Of a stretch of DNA of 64,000 bases, positions 32,775 through 42,882 are shown in pieces. The stretch is taken from positions 806,001 to 870,000 of the forward strand of contig JAGMUV010000006.1 in NCBI GenBank assembly GCA_020744425.1, given 5' to 3'. Origin of the DNA: Dactylonectria macrodidyma. Its lineage: Eukaryota; Ascomycota; Sordariomycetes; Hypocreales; Nectriaceae. The notes under the pieces were generated by a model. That model saw only the letters and a list, made by a program, of their open reading frames with translations, made no database searches and was not told the DNA's origin. Both the position numbers and the translations under genes were made by a program. Within the stretch, counting starts at the first letter, position 1. Every line of letters begins with the position of its first letter.

Positions 32775-34616
32775 ATGTCACAAAAGCGACCAAATTTCCT
32801 CATCATCATCGCTGATGACCTTGGTTTCAGCGATACAGGCCCCTATGGGTCAGAAATCAACACCCCAGCTCTCAACAGGCTTGCTCGCGAGGGCTTGCGA
32901 ATGACAAACTTCCACACGGCCCCTGCTTGCTCCCCAACACGCTCCATGCTCTTCTCTGGCACTGATAGCCATATAGCTGGATTGGGTTGTATGTGGGAGC
33001 ACATGCAGTTCCACAAGGACCACTTCAAAGGTCAACCAGGCTATGAGGGCTACCTCAACTATCGGGTTGCCGCCCTTCCTGAGCTGCTATCTGACGCTGG
33101 GTACTTCACGGTCCTATCTGGCAAGTGGCATCTGGGACTAACAAAGGAGTTTGCCCCTTGCTCTCGGGGCTTCAAGAAGAACTTTTCATTTTTGCCAGGG
33201 TCTGGAAATCATTCTGGATATGAGCCCCAACTGGACCAAGATGAGATATTCTTCCCCGCACTCTGCACCGATGGACACTGGATGGAAGGCGACAAGTTCC
33301 TAGATCACCGCAAAGACTTGCCCGAGGATTTCTTTTCTACCGTATCATTTACCGATAAGCTTCTAGGCTTTTTGGAAGGCCGTACCACTGAGGAAAAGGA
33401 GCAACCCTTCTTTGCTTGTCTTCCGTTCACAGCTCCTCATTGGCCGCTGCAAGCCTCTAAAGAGAGAATAGCTCGACATGGTAAGTGATGTCACACATGA
33501 TCACCTCTACCTGATCAAAGATCGGTCACTGATATCTTTCTACGAACAGCTGGAAAATATGACGATGGTCCAGATGTGCTCACGCAGAAACGTGTTCAGC
33601 GCTTGATTGAACTCGGCCTTGCGCCGGAGGGGGCAACAGTCCCTCCTCCTTTCGGCAGAGTCATGACTCCTAGTTGGGATGCTCTGTCTCCAGAAGAAAG
33701 AAAGCGATCCGCGAGAACCATGGAGGTTTATGCCGCCATGGTTGAACAGATTGACGAGAATATTGGCCGAGTCATAGATTATCTCGAATCTGTAAATGAA
33801 CTGGACAACACCTTTGTGTTGTTCATGTCAGACAATGGAGCCGAGGGTGCTGCTCTGGAAGCCCTGCCCGTAAGTCATCGACGCCTTTCTGCCTATTCCA
33901 TTCAAGTCCATGCAACCACGCTATCAGACCACCACTCAAGTTTCGGTACTAATTCACCATTTTCCTAGCTCATGGGTGGACCCCGAACTATAGCTTCCAT
34001 TATCGAGAAGTACTACGATAATAGCACTGAAAACCTGGGCAACAAAGATTCTTTCATCTGGTACGGCCCTCGTTGGGCTAGCGCCGGAACTGCTCCAAGC
34101 CGTGGCCTCAAATGCTCAACACTTGAGGGCGGTATCAGGTGTCCCTGCATCATCCGCTACCCCCCTCTGCAACCGGAACCAGGATCTATTAGTAATTCGT
34201 TCCTGACGGTAATGGACATTCTGCCGACAGTACTCGAGATGGCTAAGACGCAACACCCTGGCGCTACCTACAAGGACCGGGAGGTTGCCCTGCCGCGTGG
34301 GAAATCTTGGGTCCCGCATCTTGCTTCTAGCAAGGCGGATGTATCTGTCCATGAAGAAGAGACGCATGTGCATGGATGGGAGCTGTTTGGGCACAGGGCA
34401 ATCCGGCAGGGCAACTGGAAAGCTGTGTGGAACCTCGAGGCGGTTGAAAATGACGGATGGGAGCTATACGATTTGGCAAATGATCCTGCCGAGATGAATG
34501 ACCTCGCAGGCAAGAATACCGAAGTCTTGGACAAGTTGGTTTTGTTTTGGGATCAGTATGTGTCAGAAACAGGCATGATTCCGACACCTATGTGGGCGAA
34601 AAAAGGCAAGTCATAA
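32775..34616 (+). CDS. Arylsulfatase of the bacterial AtsA type
   Basis: Three exons (32775-33480, 33550-33869, 33969-34616) splice to about 557 aa, close to the length of Pseudomonas AtsA. Conserved elements: metal-binding NFLIIIADDLGFSD near the N-terminus; the sulfatase signature APACSPTRSMLFSGTDSH, in which Cys52 of C-x-P-x-R is the residue converted to formylglycine; VLSGKWHLG with the catalytic Lys/His; TAPHWPLQA; and the second metal pair in LFMSDNGAEG. Like AtsA it carries the GYEGYLNYRVAALPELL block. No signal peptide is visible, so it may act inside the cell on imported sulfate esters. It is divergent from an MFS transporter, which supports a nutrient-scavenging role (sulfur or carbon). 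The exact ester substrate is unknown, and choline-sulfatase-specific features were not seen. Confidence 0.93.
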
Positions 34617-35728
34617 ATCAACAAAGACAAACGTTGAGCCAGTGATAGGCAAATAAGAATTTGTTTAGATCATTCCTTCTTCATTGCTGTTGTGGTTTGT
34701 TGTGACACAATTGTTGGGCGATTCAAGTAGTAAATCGATGGCAATTGTTTATCGATATTGGCAGTATGGTTGGGTTTTAGTCGGAGGATTTCGAGTGGAC
34801 GAAACCCAGACAAATACCCATGTCATTAAACGCATTTTTCTCATATCATGTAACAAATAGCATTTGACTTCAATTCCCTTACCCTCTATTACTAGGACTT
34901 GGCTCGTTGTTCATAACATCTTGACACATCTAGCTAGAATTGTGGGTCAATAGCATAGCCACCGCCCGGGAGTCAACCTTGCGCACTCAATGTCGGAATA
35001 TTCAGCGTCAAGAGAGGCGCAGTTTCTGTCGTTGGCCGACACGCCGAGCACATCTATCTCAACTCATCACCTGAATTTCTTAATGAGCCACATGCATCGT
35101 GCTCGACTCATATGTTCTAAGTCCTCGATATCCTGGCATGGGCTCCCTTGACCATGCAGAGGGCATCCGACCCCGCGAGAATTCGCGGCTTTTCTGGTCC
35201 ATCTGATACGGAAAAGAGGCGATGGCCAGGGGCCAGAGGCCCTAGGGGGCACGAAGGGCCAGAAAGCTGCAATAGCAGGTAGTGGATTGTATTGTTGTAT
35301 GAAGAATGATAATATAGAAGCAAAGTCAGAAGGGCCTTGCAGGCCCTTTTGAGGCATTGCTTACGTGACTGATGGTCTTTACGTGATTTTACGTATTACC
35401 ATCGTTCTCGAAGCTGCTTGGGAATCTTTATGGGTAATCGCACGAGCCCTGTACGACTTCTTGTGTAGCTTTGCATCACTCATCCTCATCCTAGTAGTGC
35501 AAGTCGCGCCGTTTTGGATCGTCATATACCCTTTACAGTACTTATATGCCGAATGTCGTCAACGAAGTACACTGGAGTGTCCTGGTGATTCCAGCTCTCA
35601 TCGCAATCTACATAACCAGATCTATCTTTACAGCGTTGTTAGGATATCTTCATTCATTTGCCGAGCAAAGATGGGGTCGTGCATATTCCCGGAGGATCCC
35701 TCGATGGATGGTCTCAAAGCAAATCTAA
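34617..35728. other. Intergenic region sulfatase / HET gene with hydrophobic open frames
   Basis: The first 750 bp hold the sulfatase 3' end and no gene. From about 35368 two overlapping frames encode hydrophobic stretches (LCSFASLILILVVQVAPFWI in one; VLVIPALIAIYITRSIF in another, 35546-35728, starting with ATG). The second frame is the same as the HET gene's and ends at a TAA only 231 bp before the HET ATG. These may be membrane-spanning N-terminal exons of the HET protein or chance frames. Confidence 0.4.
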
Positions 35729-35959
35729 GATACTACACGAGACCTGAAGTTATCCCTCTCCAGCATTGGAGCATTCTTTCGAAAGGCAATTTGGCTTGTC
35801 CGCCAGCCATGGAGCCAGTTAGAATCAGGCAACCAACCACCAAAGGCAATTTGTCCGACCTGTAACAATCTGAAGGGAAGAGTTTATTCTTGGGACGAAG
35901 TCAAAATCAGCTACTCTGATCTTCCGAGAAGGCGACAAAATTGTGTCATCTGCGCCACG

Positions 35960-37825
35960 ATGTTAGCCGCCACTCGTCGCTTTCATCCACCAACCAATAC
36001 TTCAACTGGATTCTTCCATCAGTGGAGGGAATCCTGGGAAGATGATGAGGTTGTCTTGGTTTGGAACAAGGACAAAAAAACCATCACCGTCGAGCTAGGA
36101 CGCCACGGCAGTATCTTGCCTCGTTTCACATTCTACTGCCTGACAAAAGGCCCGGATATGCCACTCATCTCCTCACCAACAGCCATTGTCGATGATACAA
36201 GATCCGAAGCCACCATGCATCGAGTGCTCTCATGGATTTTGGCATGTACCACGGAACATGAACACTGTGGCAAGAATGAACCCAAGCCGTTACCAGACCG
36301 AGTGCTTGACCTTGGGGATTCCCACGACTCGCCAATAAGATTAATTGATTCTCACAATCAACTGGGTTACTATGCTTGTTTGAGTCATTGTTGGGGCCCC
36401 GTACAGCCTCTACGAACTCTAAGTGGAAATAAGATTGCATTCATGACTGGGGTTCCAATGGCTGTGTTGCCGAAAACCTTTCAAGACGCCGTTTCAGTGT
36501 GTCGTCAACTCAATATACGCTACTTCTGGGTAGACTCTCTCTGCATCGTGCAGGACTCCATTGATGAATGGCAGACACAATCGTCTAAAATGGCTACCAT
36601 CTACGAAAACGCGTTCATCACCATTGCGGCAACGAAGGCAAAGGGTCACGAAGAGGGCCTCCACCACAGCGAGGAGATAGAAATGTACATGGATTGCATT
36701 CCCGCATCCGAAATAGGCCACGGAATTAACGAAGACGTTTATGTGCGGCTCAACTATGATTCTCAAGGCGGGATCAAGCACTGGGATATTCCGGACTTTG
36801 GGGAATCACAAGATCAAGAGTGGCCACTGCTCACACGAGCCTGGGTGTTTCAAGAGCGGCTTCTCTCGCCACGGATGCTACACTTTGCCAAAAAAGAGCT
36901 TGTCTGGGAATGCCGCACAGGAACCTTTTGTGATTGCGGCAGGCGACTTACCGACGCATCCAAAGAGATGCCCGACATGGAGTTCCGAAGGCTGGTCAGC
37001 AGCCAGTCTATCAAAACAAGCGACGTAACCCCAGCGCAATTTCGGGCGCTTTGGTACGCCATCGTTGAACGATATTCCCGCCTGATGGGGAACCTCACGC
37101 ACGAGGGAGATGTCTTCCCTGCCTTGTCAGGTCTTGCTACTCGCATCTCCGGGCTTCTCGATGATGAGTATGTGGCTGGCCTCTGGTGGAGCAACATGGT
37201 AGAGGGATTGCTGTGGACATACGACATTTACAACGAAAGGCCACAGCCGTACCGGATAAGACTCCCACCAAAGTCATGGCGCGCTCCTACCTGGTCCTGG
37301 GCATCAATGACCGATGCAATCTCATATCAGAACCACTCGAGGTTTCAGTGGACAAGAGGAAACTTGCAGGAAGTTTATGCTCGAGTAATAGACGTCGAAT
37401 GTACTTCAACCGGCTCACAGAAGACCGGTCCGATCTCCTCGGCGGCGTTGACTCTGTCTGGGTGGATATCATCTGCGAAAATCCAAATAAGACGCATCTC
37501 ATGGGGGTGGCGATTGAGCCCTGAGGAACCGTCATTTGGACTGTATTGTACCCTCGACCGGGGTCCATATGAACCGTCACTCTTTATCGACCACCCCGAA
37601 GATCTCGTCGACGGAACAAGGGAAACATGCCTGAGGCTGGCAAGAATTGCAAACCAGGACTGGTACCTAGTTTTGGTCAAGGAAACCCCGAGTTCAACCT
37701 CTTTTCGAAGAGTTGGTTTGTTTAGAGGACCCGACATAACGTGGCAGTGGACGTCGTCGGAGAGTTGGCGCCGTCGTGCCCAGGAAAGATACAACGAGGA
37801 GAAGTGTGTGATGCGAATTGTATAG
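35960..37825 (+). CDS. HET-domain (heterokaryon incompatibility) protein, start unresolved
   Basis: From the first in-frame ATG the ORF encodes 621 aa. The HET domain is clear: YYACLSHCWG (motif 1), LPKTFQDAVSVCRQLNIRYF, then FWVDSLCIVQDSIDEWQTQS and KMATIYENAFITIAATKAKG (motifs 2-3), with RAWVFQERLLSPRMLHF downstream. The true protein begins earlier: in the same frame, from 35849, the sequence reads ICPTCNNLKGRVYSWDE and then NCVICATMLAATRRF, a C-x2-C ... C-x2-C pair typical of the zinc-ribbon-like start of such proteins. That frame is open back to a TAA at 35726-35728 with no ATG, so either a short 5' exon is spliced on (for example from an ATG at 35671 using a GTGCAT donor at 35679 and a CTCTCCAG acceptor at 35763) or the gene carries a nonsense mutation. 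HET proteins trigger cell death on non-self fusion. Confidence 0.85.
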   Translation: MLAATRRFHPPTNTSTGFFHQWRESWEDDEVVLVWNKDKKTITVELGRHGSILPRFTFYCLTKGPDMPLISSPTAIVDDTRSEATMHRVLSWILACTTEHEHCGKNEPKPLPDRVLDLGDSHDSPIRLIDSHNQLGYYACLSHCWGPVQPLRTLSGNKIAFMTGVPMAVLPKTFQDAVSVCRQLNIRYFWVDSLCIVQDSIDEWQTQSSKMATIYENAFITIAATKAKGHEEGLHHSEEIEMYMDCIPASEIGHGINEDVYVRLNYDSQGGIKHWDIPDFGESQDQEWPLLTRAWVFQERLLSPRMLHFAKKELVWECRTGTFCDCGRRLTDASKEMPDMEFRRLVSSQSIKTSDVTPAQFRALWYAIVERYSRLMGNLTHEGDVFPALSGLATRISGLLDDEYVAGLWWSNMVEGLLWTYDIYNERPQPYRIRLPPKSWRAPTWSWASMTDAISYQNHSRFQWTRGNLQEVYARVIDVECTSTGSQKTGPISSAALTLSGWISSAKIQIRRISWGWRLSPEEPSFGLYCTLDRGPYEPSLFIDHPEDLVDGTRETCLRLARIANQDWYLVLVKETPSSTSFRRVGLFRGPDITWQWTSSESWRRRAQERYNEEKCVMRIV

Positions 37826-38145
37826 AAATATGGCGAGAGGTTTTGGGGAGTTGGTGGTAGAAATCAAATGTCAGCGAGTCTAGTTGAAGCTACGCTGACG
37901 GATTCTATTTGCAAAGTCCGATTCTCAGCAGGATGTAGAACAATCTTCCCGGCATGAAATCGTGTACTTTAAAGCCGAATCAACACACTCGAACACATCA
38001 TAAAAGTCTCTTTTGAAAATTTGTTCATATTATTTAATCGACGTGCTGCGGGCCTAAGTTTATGGTGGTTTAAGGGTTCTCGGGTTTATATCTTGTGGTT
38101 ACATACTATCTACTGAAGGCTTTGCTCGCTCCCAGCCTAGGTAAA
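37826..38145. other. Convergent intergenic region HET / MFS
   Basis: This is 320 bp between two stop codons; it is AT-rich near 38000-38040 and holds no gene that I can see. Confidence 0.6.
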
Positions 38146-39745
38146 TCACTCAACCTGAATGCATGAAAAGACCCCTAATGCAACGCCGTAACAAGCCGAG
38201 CTGATGAAGTACGGCATGCCTAGTGCAAGGCCTCCAATCCCAATACCACGCACCCACAACGCCGCCATGGTCGGTGCGCCAAGAAGAGATCCGACCGTCT
38301 TAACAAGCATGACGATGGAAAATATATGTGTGTCCGGGTTAGTCGCGTCGTCGTGGTCCTTGCCATGCGGTGGCGATACTGCTGGGGACTTGAGCAATGA
38401 GAGGGTGAAGATGGGCAGTGCAGATCCGAGGGCATAAAGGGCGAGTGATGGAATTAACATCCAGATCTCGGCAGCCACGGCGATCCCCAACGCTCCTATC
38501 ACGGAGACCACAAGACAGGCGTTGGCATATCTAACATGAGCGCTATCAGCGGACTCAACCATGGAGACGGAGCCTCTGGAAACACGCCTTGACTGTAGGA
38601 ATCTGGGTATGACGACAGTGAGGAGGGTGAAGTTCACAACGGCTTTGCCAGAGAGCAGGTAACCTGCTGAGGCAAACGTCCAGGAATATCTCTTGGAGAT
38701 GTACTGAACGAGGAGCTTGGTATCGGAACTGGCAAGCGATGTAAGGAAAAAACTGAAGAGCAGCAGCGAGAAGTTCCTAGGGTGGCTCGTGACGATGGTG
38801 TGAAGGATACGAAACCGCTGAATGGTAGAGTGAAGCAGGGATGGCTGAGTATCTTGCGCCTTGAGTAGCGGAGATGACAATAGAGGCTGCCTTTGCTCCT
38901 CGTCAGGTACAGACTCACTCTCAGAGAACTGTGGGGATTGTGGCAGCTTGTGGATGGTTGGAACAGCAAGCAGAAGAAGAAATATTCCGAGCCAAAATGG
39001 TAGCCAGAGCAAGGCAGTCATTGTAGCAGATGCCAACGCTGGTCCAAGCAAGGCAACCACATACGACACGGAGCTCATGTATCCGAAGTAGATAGCTCGT
39101 AGGACGTGGTCATCAGTGAGGTCGGAGGCGAGTGCATACGTAATGGAGTTGAAGACGCAATCTCCTCCAAGAACAGAAAGGGTCGGGCCAACGATGATGG
39201 CCTTGGTTGGAAGCAGCTGATCAAAAAAGCCGACTATGACGGCCCATGATAACATGAAGACTCGCGAGGCGAGGTTGAGGCGAAGAACCATACGGCGACC
39301 CCATTTCTCGGCCAGGAAGCTGAGGGGAATGGTCATGATAAAGTCTAGAGCAGATTAGGGAAGGCCAAATTAGAGCGCAAGACTCAAACTCACCTCCTCC
39401 AATCCAAATAGTGTCCATGACGCCCTGGATCCAGCCTAGACTCGTCTGCACCGCGTCGATCTTACACAGGTCTTCGCTGACACTGCCGTCAGGGCCAATG
39501 ACCCTAGGATCGGTGCTGGCGTAATATTCCCGACATAATCGCCTCTCGATGACCCTATTGAGAGGCAGCTGGTAGAGACTCATAGACAAATTGATGAGTA
39601 GCAGTAAGCCAAGGACAGGGGCGATGGCGGCCCTCCGTTTTGGACGCGGACTGTGTTGTCGCGAGCTTTGGTCTCGAGGGCTGAAAGCACCATCCGAGTC
39701 TCCCGCATCATCTCCAGCGCCCGCAACGCGATGAGCGTCTGCCAT
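38146..39745 (-). CDS. MFS transporter
   Basis: Two exons (39745-39394 and 39344-38146; 49-bp intron, GTGAGT donor) encode about 516 aa. A polar, charged N-terminus is followed by PVLGLLLLINLSMSLYQLPL (helix 1), a loop with RVIERRLCREYY, and SLGWIQGVMDTIWIGG-DFIMTIPLSFLAEKWGRR across the intron; the last part is the MFS loop 2-3 motif. Further hydrophobic helices continue to the C-terminus, with a long polar central loop (about 245-285: FSESESVPDEEQRQPLL). This family of fungal MFS proteins (outward-facing loop with CREYY and DLCK cysteines) is often found beside metabolite or defence genes; the substrate is unknown. The upstream frame extends seven codons to a TTG, but the first ATG is at 39745. 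Confidence 0.85.
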
Positions 39746-40244
39746 ATCGTACTCGCCAGTTATCAATCCAGCAGACGATGCGCGCAGAAAAATCTTGGCT
39801 TTGGAAATGCCCGAGTAGGGGGCAGATGAGACACCAGAGGCCCGTTGGCGTGTGATTGTTAGGGCGAAGTGTTATCTGTGGACACGCGATAAGCATGCGG
39901 CCCGTGATCCCCAGACTCTGGGGCATTCTAGCACCAATGAGCTCAACATCTCCGGCGCAGAAACCATGGATCACCTGCACCGGAAACGTAAAGAAAGGCA
40001 AACGAAAAATTTAATTAACTGAAAAGCATATCTATCTGTAATTAGCTCCTTTGAGCGTGCCGCCCAGAATGGCAAGTCACGGGGAGCTGATGTATTCGTG
40101 GGTTTCTGCGATTGGACCTTGTCACAAGAGAACATGGCCCAAGATATGGATAAACTCAGTCCTTGAATCCCAGACTAACTAAACATGAATTACTGTACCA
40201 GAGACCTAACACTAGGTATTACATTTCGGTGATCTTGTCAACAC
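39746..40244. other. Promoter of second MFS gene
   Basis: This 499 bp contains the MFS promoter and the 3' side of the small K/E-rich gene. It has a short TTAATTAA-containing AT-rich stretch near 40010. No gene is seen. Confidence 0.5.
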
Positions 40245-40541
40245 TCACTTGCCGCTCTTCTCCTTCTTGGCTTTGTCTGCGGCCTCCTTCTCCTTTTCGG
40301 CCTTCTCCTTTGCTGCCTTCTCCCTGGCTGCCTTTTGCTCCGCATTCTCGGGTTCACCAGGTTTTATGAGTGACGTGATTACAAACTCGAGCACCTTAAT
40401 CTCGGCAATAATCTTCGCGCGATCCAAGCCCGTATAGTTCACGCATTCTCCTTTCAGGGCATCCAACTTTTGCTGACACGTACCAATCCGAATACCTCTC
40501 CTTTCCCAGATCTCCATCACGGGATCTCTCGTTTGAGACAT
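40245..40541 (-). CDS. Small hypothetical protein with Lys/Glu/Ala-rich tail
   Basis: A 98-aa single-exon ORF with a proper ATG. Residues 1-60 form a compact amphipathic segment with two cysteines (IRIGTCQQKLDALKGECVNY and KIIAEIKVLEFVITSLIKPG). Residues 65-98 are a charged helix of repeated EKAAKEKAEKEKE-type units, probably a single alpha-helix or coiled coil. I do not recognise a family. The clean ATG, biased composition and mixed codon use make it a likely real gene, but chance cannot be excluded. Confidence 0.6.
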   Translation of the reverse strand: MSQTRDPVMEIWERRGIRIGTCQQKLDALKGECVNYTGLDRAKIIAEIKVLEFVITSLIKPGEPENAEQKAAREKAAKEKAEKEKEAADKAKKEKSGK

Positions 40542-42281
40542 GATTGCAGTAGGTCATAGAGACGGAGAATAGCGATTTGTGTTGAAATAATGAATACAGG
40601 TTGAAAGTTGGCTAGATTGTTTTACATGAGAGAACGAGAAGAACGAAGGAGGTTGAGGTTTGAGAGGTATTTATATTTAACTACAGCCCCTCGTCACTGC
40701 TTGTCTCGGTTTGTCAAGTCGATGATGAATGAGATTTTGAGAAATCAATATTTGAATCACTGAGACAAGTTTTCATGAGACTATGAGTACGCTCGCTCAC
40801 TCACAAGCCAACTTCTTCACGTATGAATACCATGGATACGGGCATGTATCCTGAACTTGAAAAGGTGGAATAATAGTGAGTCCCATGTGATTATTGAAAG
40901 CCCGATCTCAAAAGGTCTCCCCGTTCGCCTTGCCATGCTTGTCTCGTCTTCACTCCCTTCCCACATGGGGAATTTGTTGCTGATGGTGGATAATTTACTC
41001 CATTTACTCCAACCTCTGACTCGTTAGTGGTAAACACAGCATGCGCAATTCACTTCTACTTGCTGGCTGGTTCTCATAACTCTCATTTCAGGGCAAGGTC
41101 CGGAGCACGGCCTCGAAAGTCGTGAACTGATTAGCACTAATCAGCCTCTTGTGAAAAACGTCAAGATTTTTGGGAAATAACAATCAAGAAACAGAACGAC
41201 CTAGTCGCCACGAGAGAAACATCCTCACATCGAATGTCACCTGGCCCCTGACTAGCTTAGATGGAAGTGTCATGGGTCGGCGTCTGTGAAAGTTTGATGA
41301 ACAGAGAGCATTGATAAAAAGATAAGGGAAGGTTTCAAACGAGTGAGTTGTGGCTAGAACTCAAGCCTTCTTTAAGGCGAGGAAATCTAAAATGTGACTA
41401 AGGGCCGATGCCGAAATTCGCGCTTTCTTACACCGCCTGGATCATATCAAATCTGAAATTGGAACATCATCCGACCAAGCAATAATAATCTGCGATGGAC
41501 GCAGCGCTGAATGTGCAGCATGAATTCCTATTCACTAACTCCTACGTTACTGCTAATAAACCAAGCTACCCATCTTCCTTTGGATGACTTCACGGCAAAC
41601 TCTTTTTCCTTCATAACCCCCACTGCGTCGCCAACCTCTAACATTCGCTCAGATGGGGCATTGAAAGATACGCGCACGCCATTTCTCATCATCGGGTTTC
41701 AAGGGTTTTCAGACCTCCGGCTCAGCGAAGTTGCGATTCTCAGCTGAATTGGGTCAAGAGAATACTCGACGACTGACTCTTAACTCTGGGCGACAAAGAC
41801 AACAGCAATCCCTAGAGCAGCTAGAAGCCTTTTCTCCGCTTGCTTCTATTGTTTGCTAGCAGTATATCGCTGCTGGTTTTAAGAATATGGAGCAGAAGCA
41901 TGACTCTATCATGAAGACCAAAAAGAGTCTCAGGTTGATAGTGTGTGTTAATGAAGGCATCCTTGAAGGAGCCAACAGCGACGAAGGACGAGTCCCGTCG
42001 GCCTATGAACTTTTAATGGACTCCTCGATAGTTAGAGGTACTGCATGTGAAGTCCAGGCCGGCAAGTTCCATTAAGTGATTGTAGTTGCTGAAGGTATGG
42101 GCTTGAAAATCATCGAATAGTGCAGAGCGAATCTGGCTGAGGCATTGGGCACAGTGCCTTTTGCTGTAGCATTTCAGACGTTTTCTTCAGCGATATTGCA
42201 GTGTGAAAAAAACTTTCGTTTGAGACAAAGAAAGGAAGATGTAAGGTTACTGAAAATAGAAATGCGATTGTTGAACTGTAG
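40542..42281. other. Intergenic region left of the transposon nest
   Basis: This 1.74 kb holds the presumed promoter of the small protein and unannotated DNA up to the left mariner target site. Two plus-strand ORFs (41511-41747 and 41887-42075) have no family features. No RIP-like AT bias is seen here, in contrast to the adjoining island. Confidence 0.55.
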
Positions 42282-42395
42282 TACAGTGGGTCTTGAAAAG
42301 TGTCGACACATTTCCGGGTACCCCGCTTTCCCTCTACCCACACCATAATCAACATTCAACTTCAACGACACATTGCGCAGCCAAATTAGGTCAGA

Positions 42396-42673
42396 ATGGT
42401 GTCACGATACTATCATTCACCTCATACAAGAACGAGGATTATTTAGAAGTACAACTCGGGCATGTCCGCCACCCAGATCGCGCGCAATAAGGGCATTAGT
42501 CAGCACGCGATTTATAGTATAGTAAGAAGGTATCGCGACCAAAAGAGTGGTTAAGACCAACCCAGGTCCGGCCGGCCACATATACTAAGAGAATAGGAAA
42601 AGAGATAAATACTAAGGGTTATAGCATAAGACCCTTATATCTAAGTGAAGGAATTGGTTAAAGAAGCTAGTCT
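42396..42673 (+). pseudogene. Mariner transposase, N-terminal fragment
   Basis: From ATG 42396 the frame shows a helix-turn-helix region (GMSATQIARNKGISQHAIYS then IVRRYRDQ) and the GRP-box-like DQPRSGRP, interrupted by TAG/TAA at about six codons where Glu, Gln or Lys are expected. It ends at the AGTCT target of Copia A with codon phase 2; the right-hand fragment resumes in phase with LTYSKGTILSFL. Confidence 0.85.
42669..42673 (+). repeat. Target-site duplication AGTCT of Copia A, left copy
   Basis: Perfect 5-bp match to 60657-60661 on the other side of the element. Confidence 0.85.
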
Positions 42674-42882
42674 TGTTAGAAAGCTTGCGTAGCACTTAGA
42701 TGACTTAATTGTGTGTGTATTGTATGTGTATATCTAGGAGGTCTTCTGGCTGTGACTGCGTATGTGTTCTAATTACTACTAAAAGTGGGGGCCTGAAGTA
42801 TCTGCACTAATAGGCAGTCTTAACCCTAAAGGTCACTACATAGCCGCCTGATTAAGTGCTTTATATATGATCTAATCTAACA
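42674..42882 (-). repeat. Copia A 3' LTR (left)
   Basis: The 209-bp LTR aligns without length difference to 60448-60656; most differences are G/A or C/T transitions. This copy retains more G and C at its outer edge. Confidence 0.88.

Noticed and set aside
35365..35865. 166-codon plus-strand ORF as an independent membrane protein
   Set aside because: It starts at GTG with no ATG before the KMG at 35671, overlaps the zinc-ribbon part of the HET reading frame, and its tail is not protein-like.
41511..42075. Two plus-strand ORFs of 78 and 62 codons left of the nest
   Set aside because: No family features, no partner exons found, and they are not the missing P-loop part of the ATPase pseudogene.
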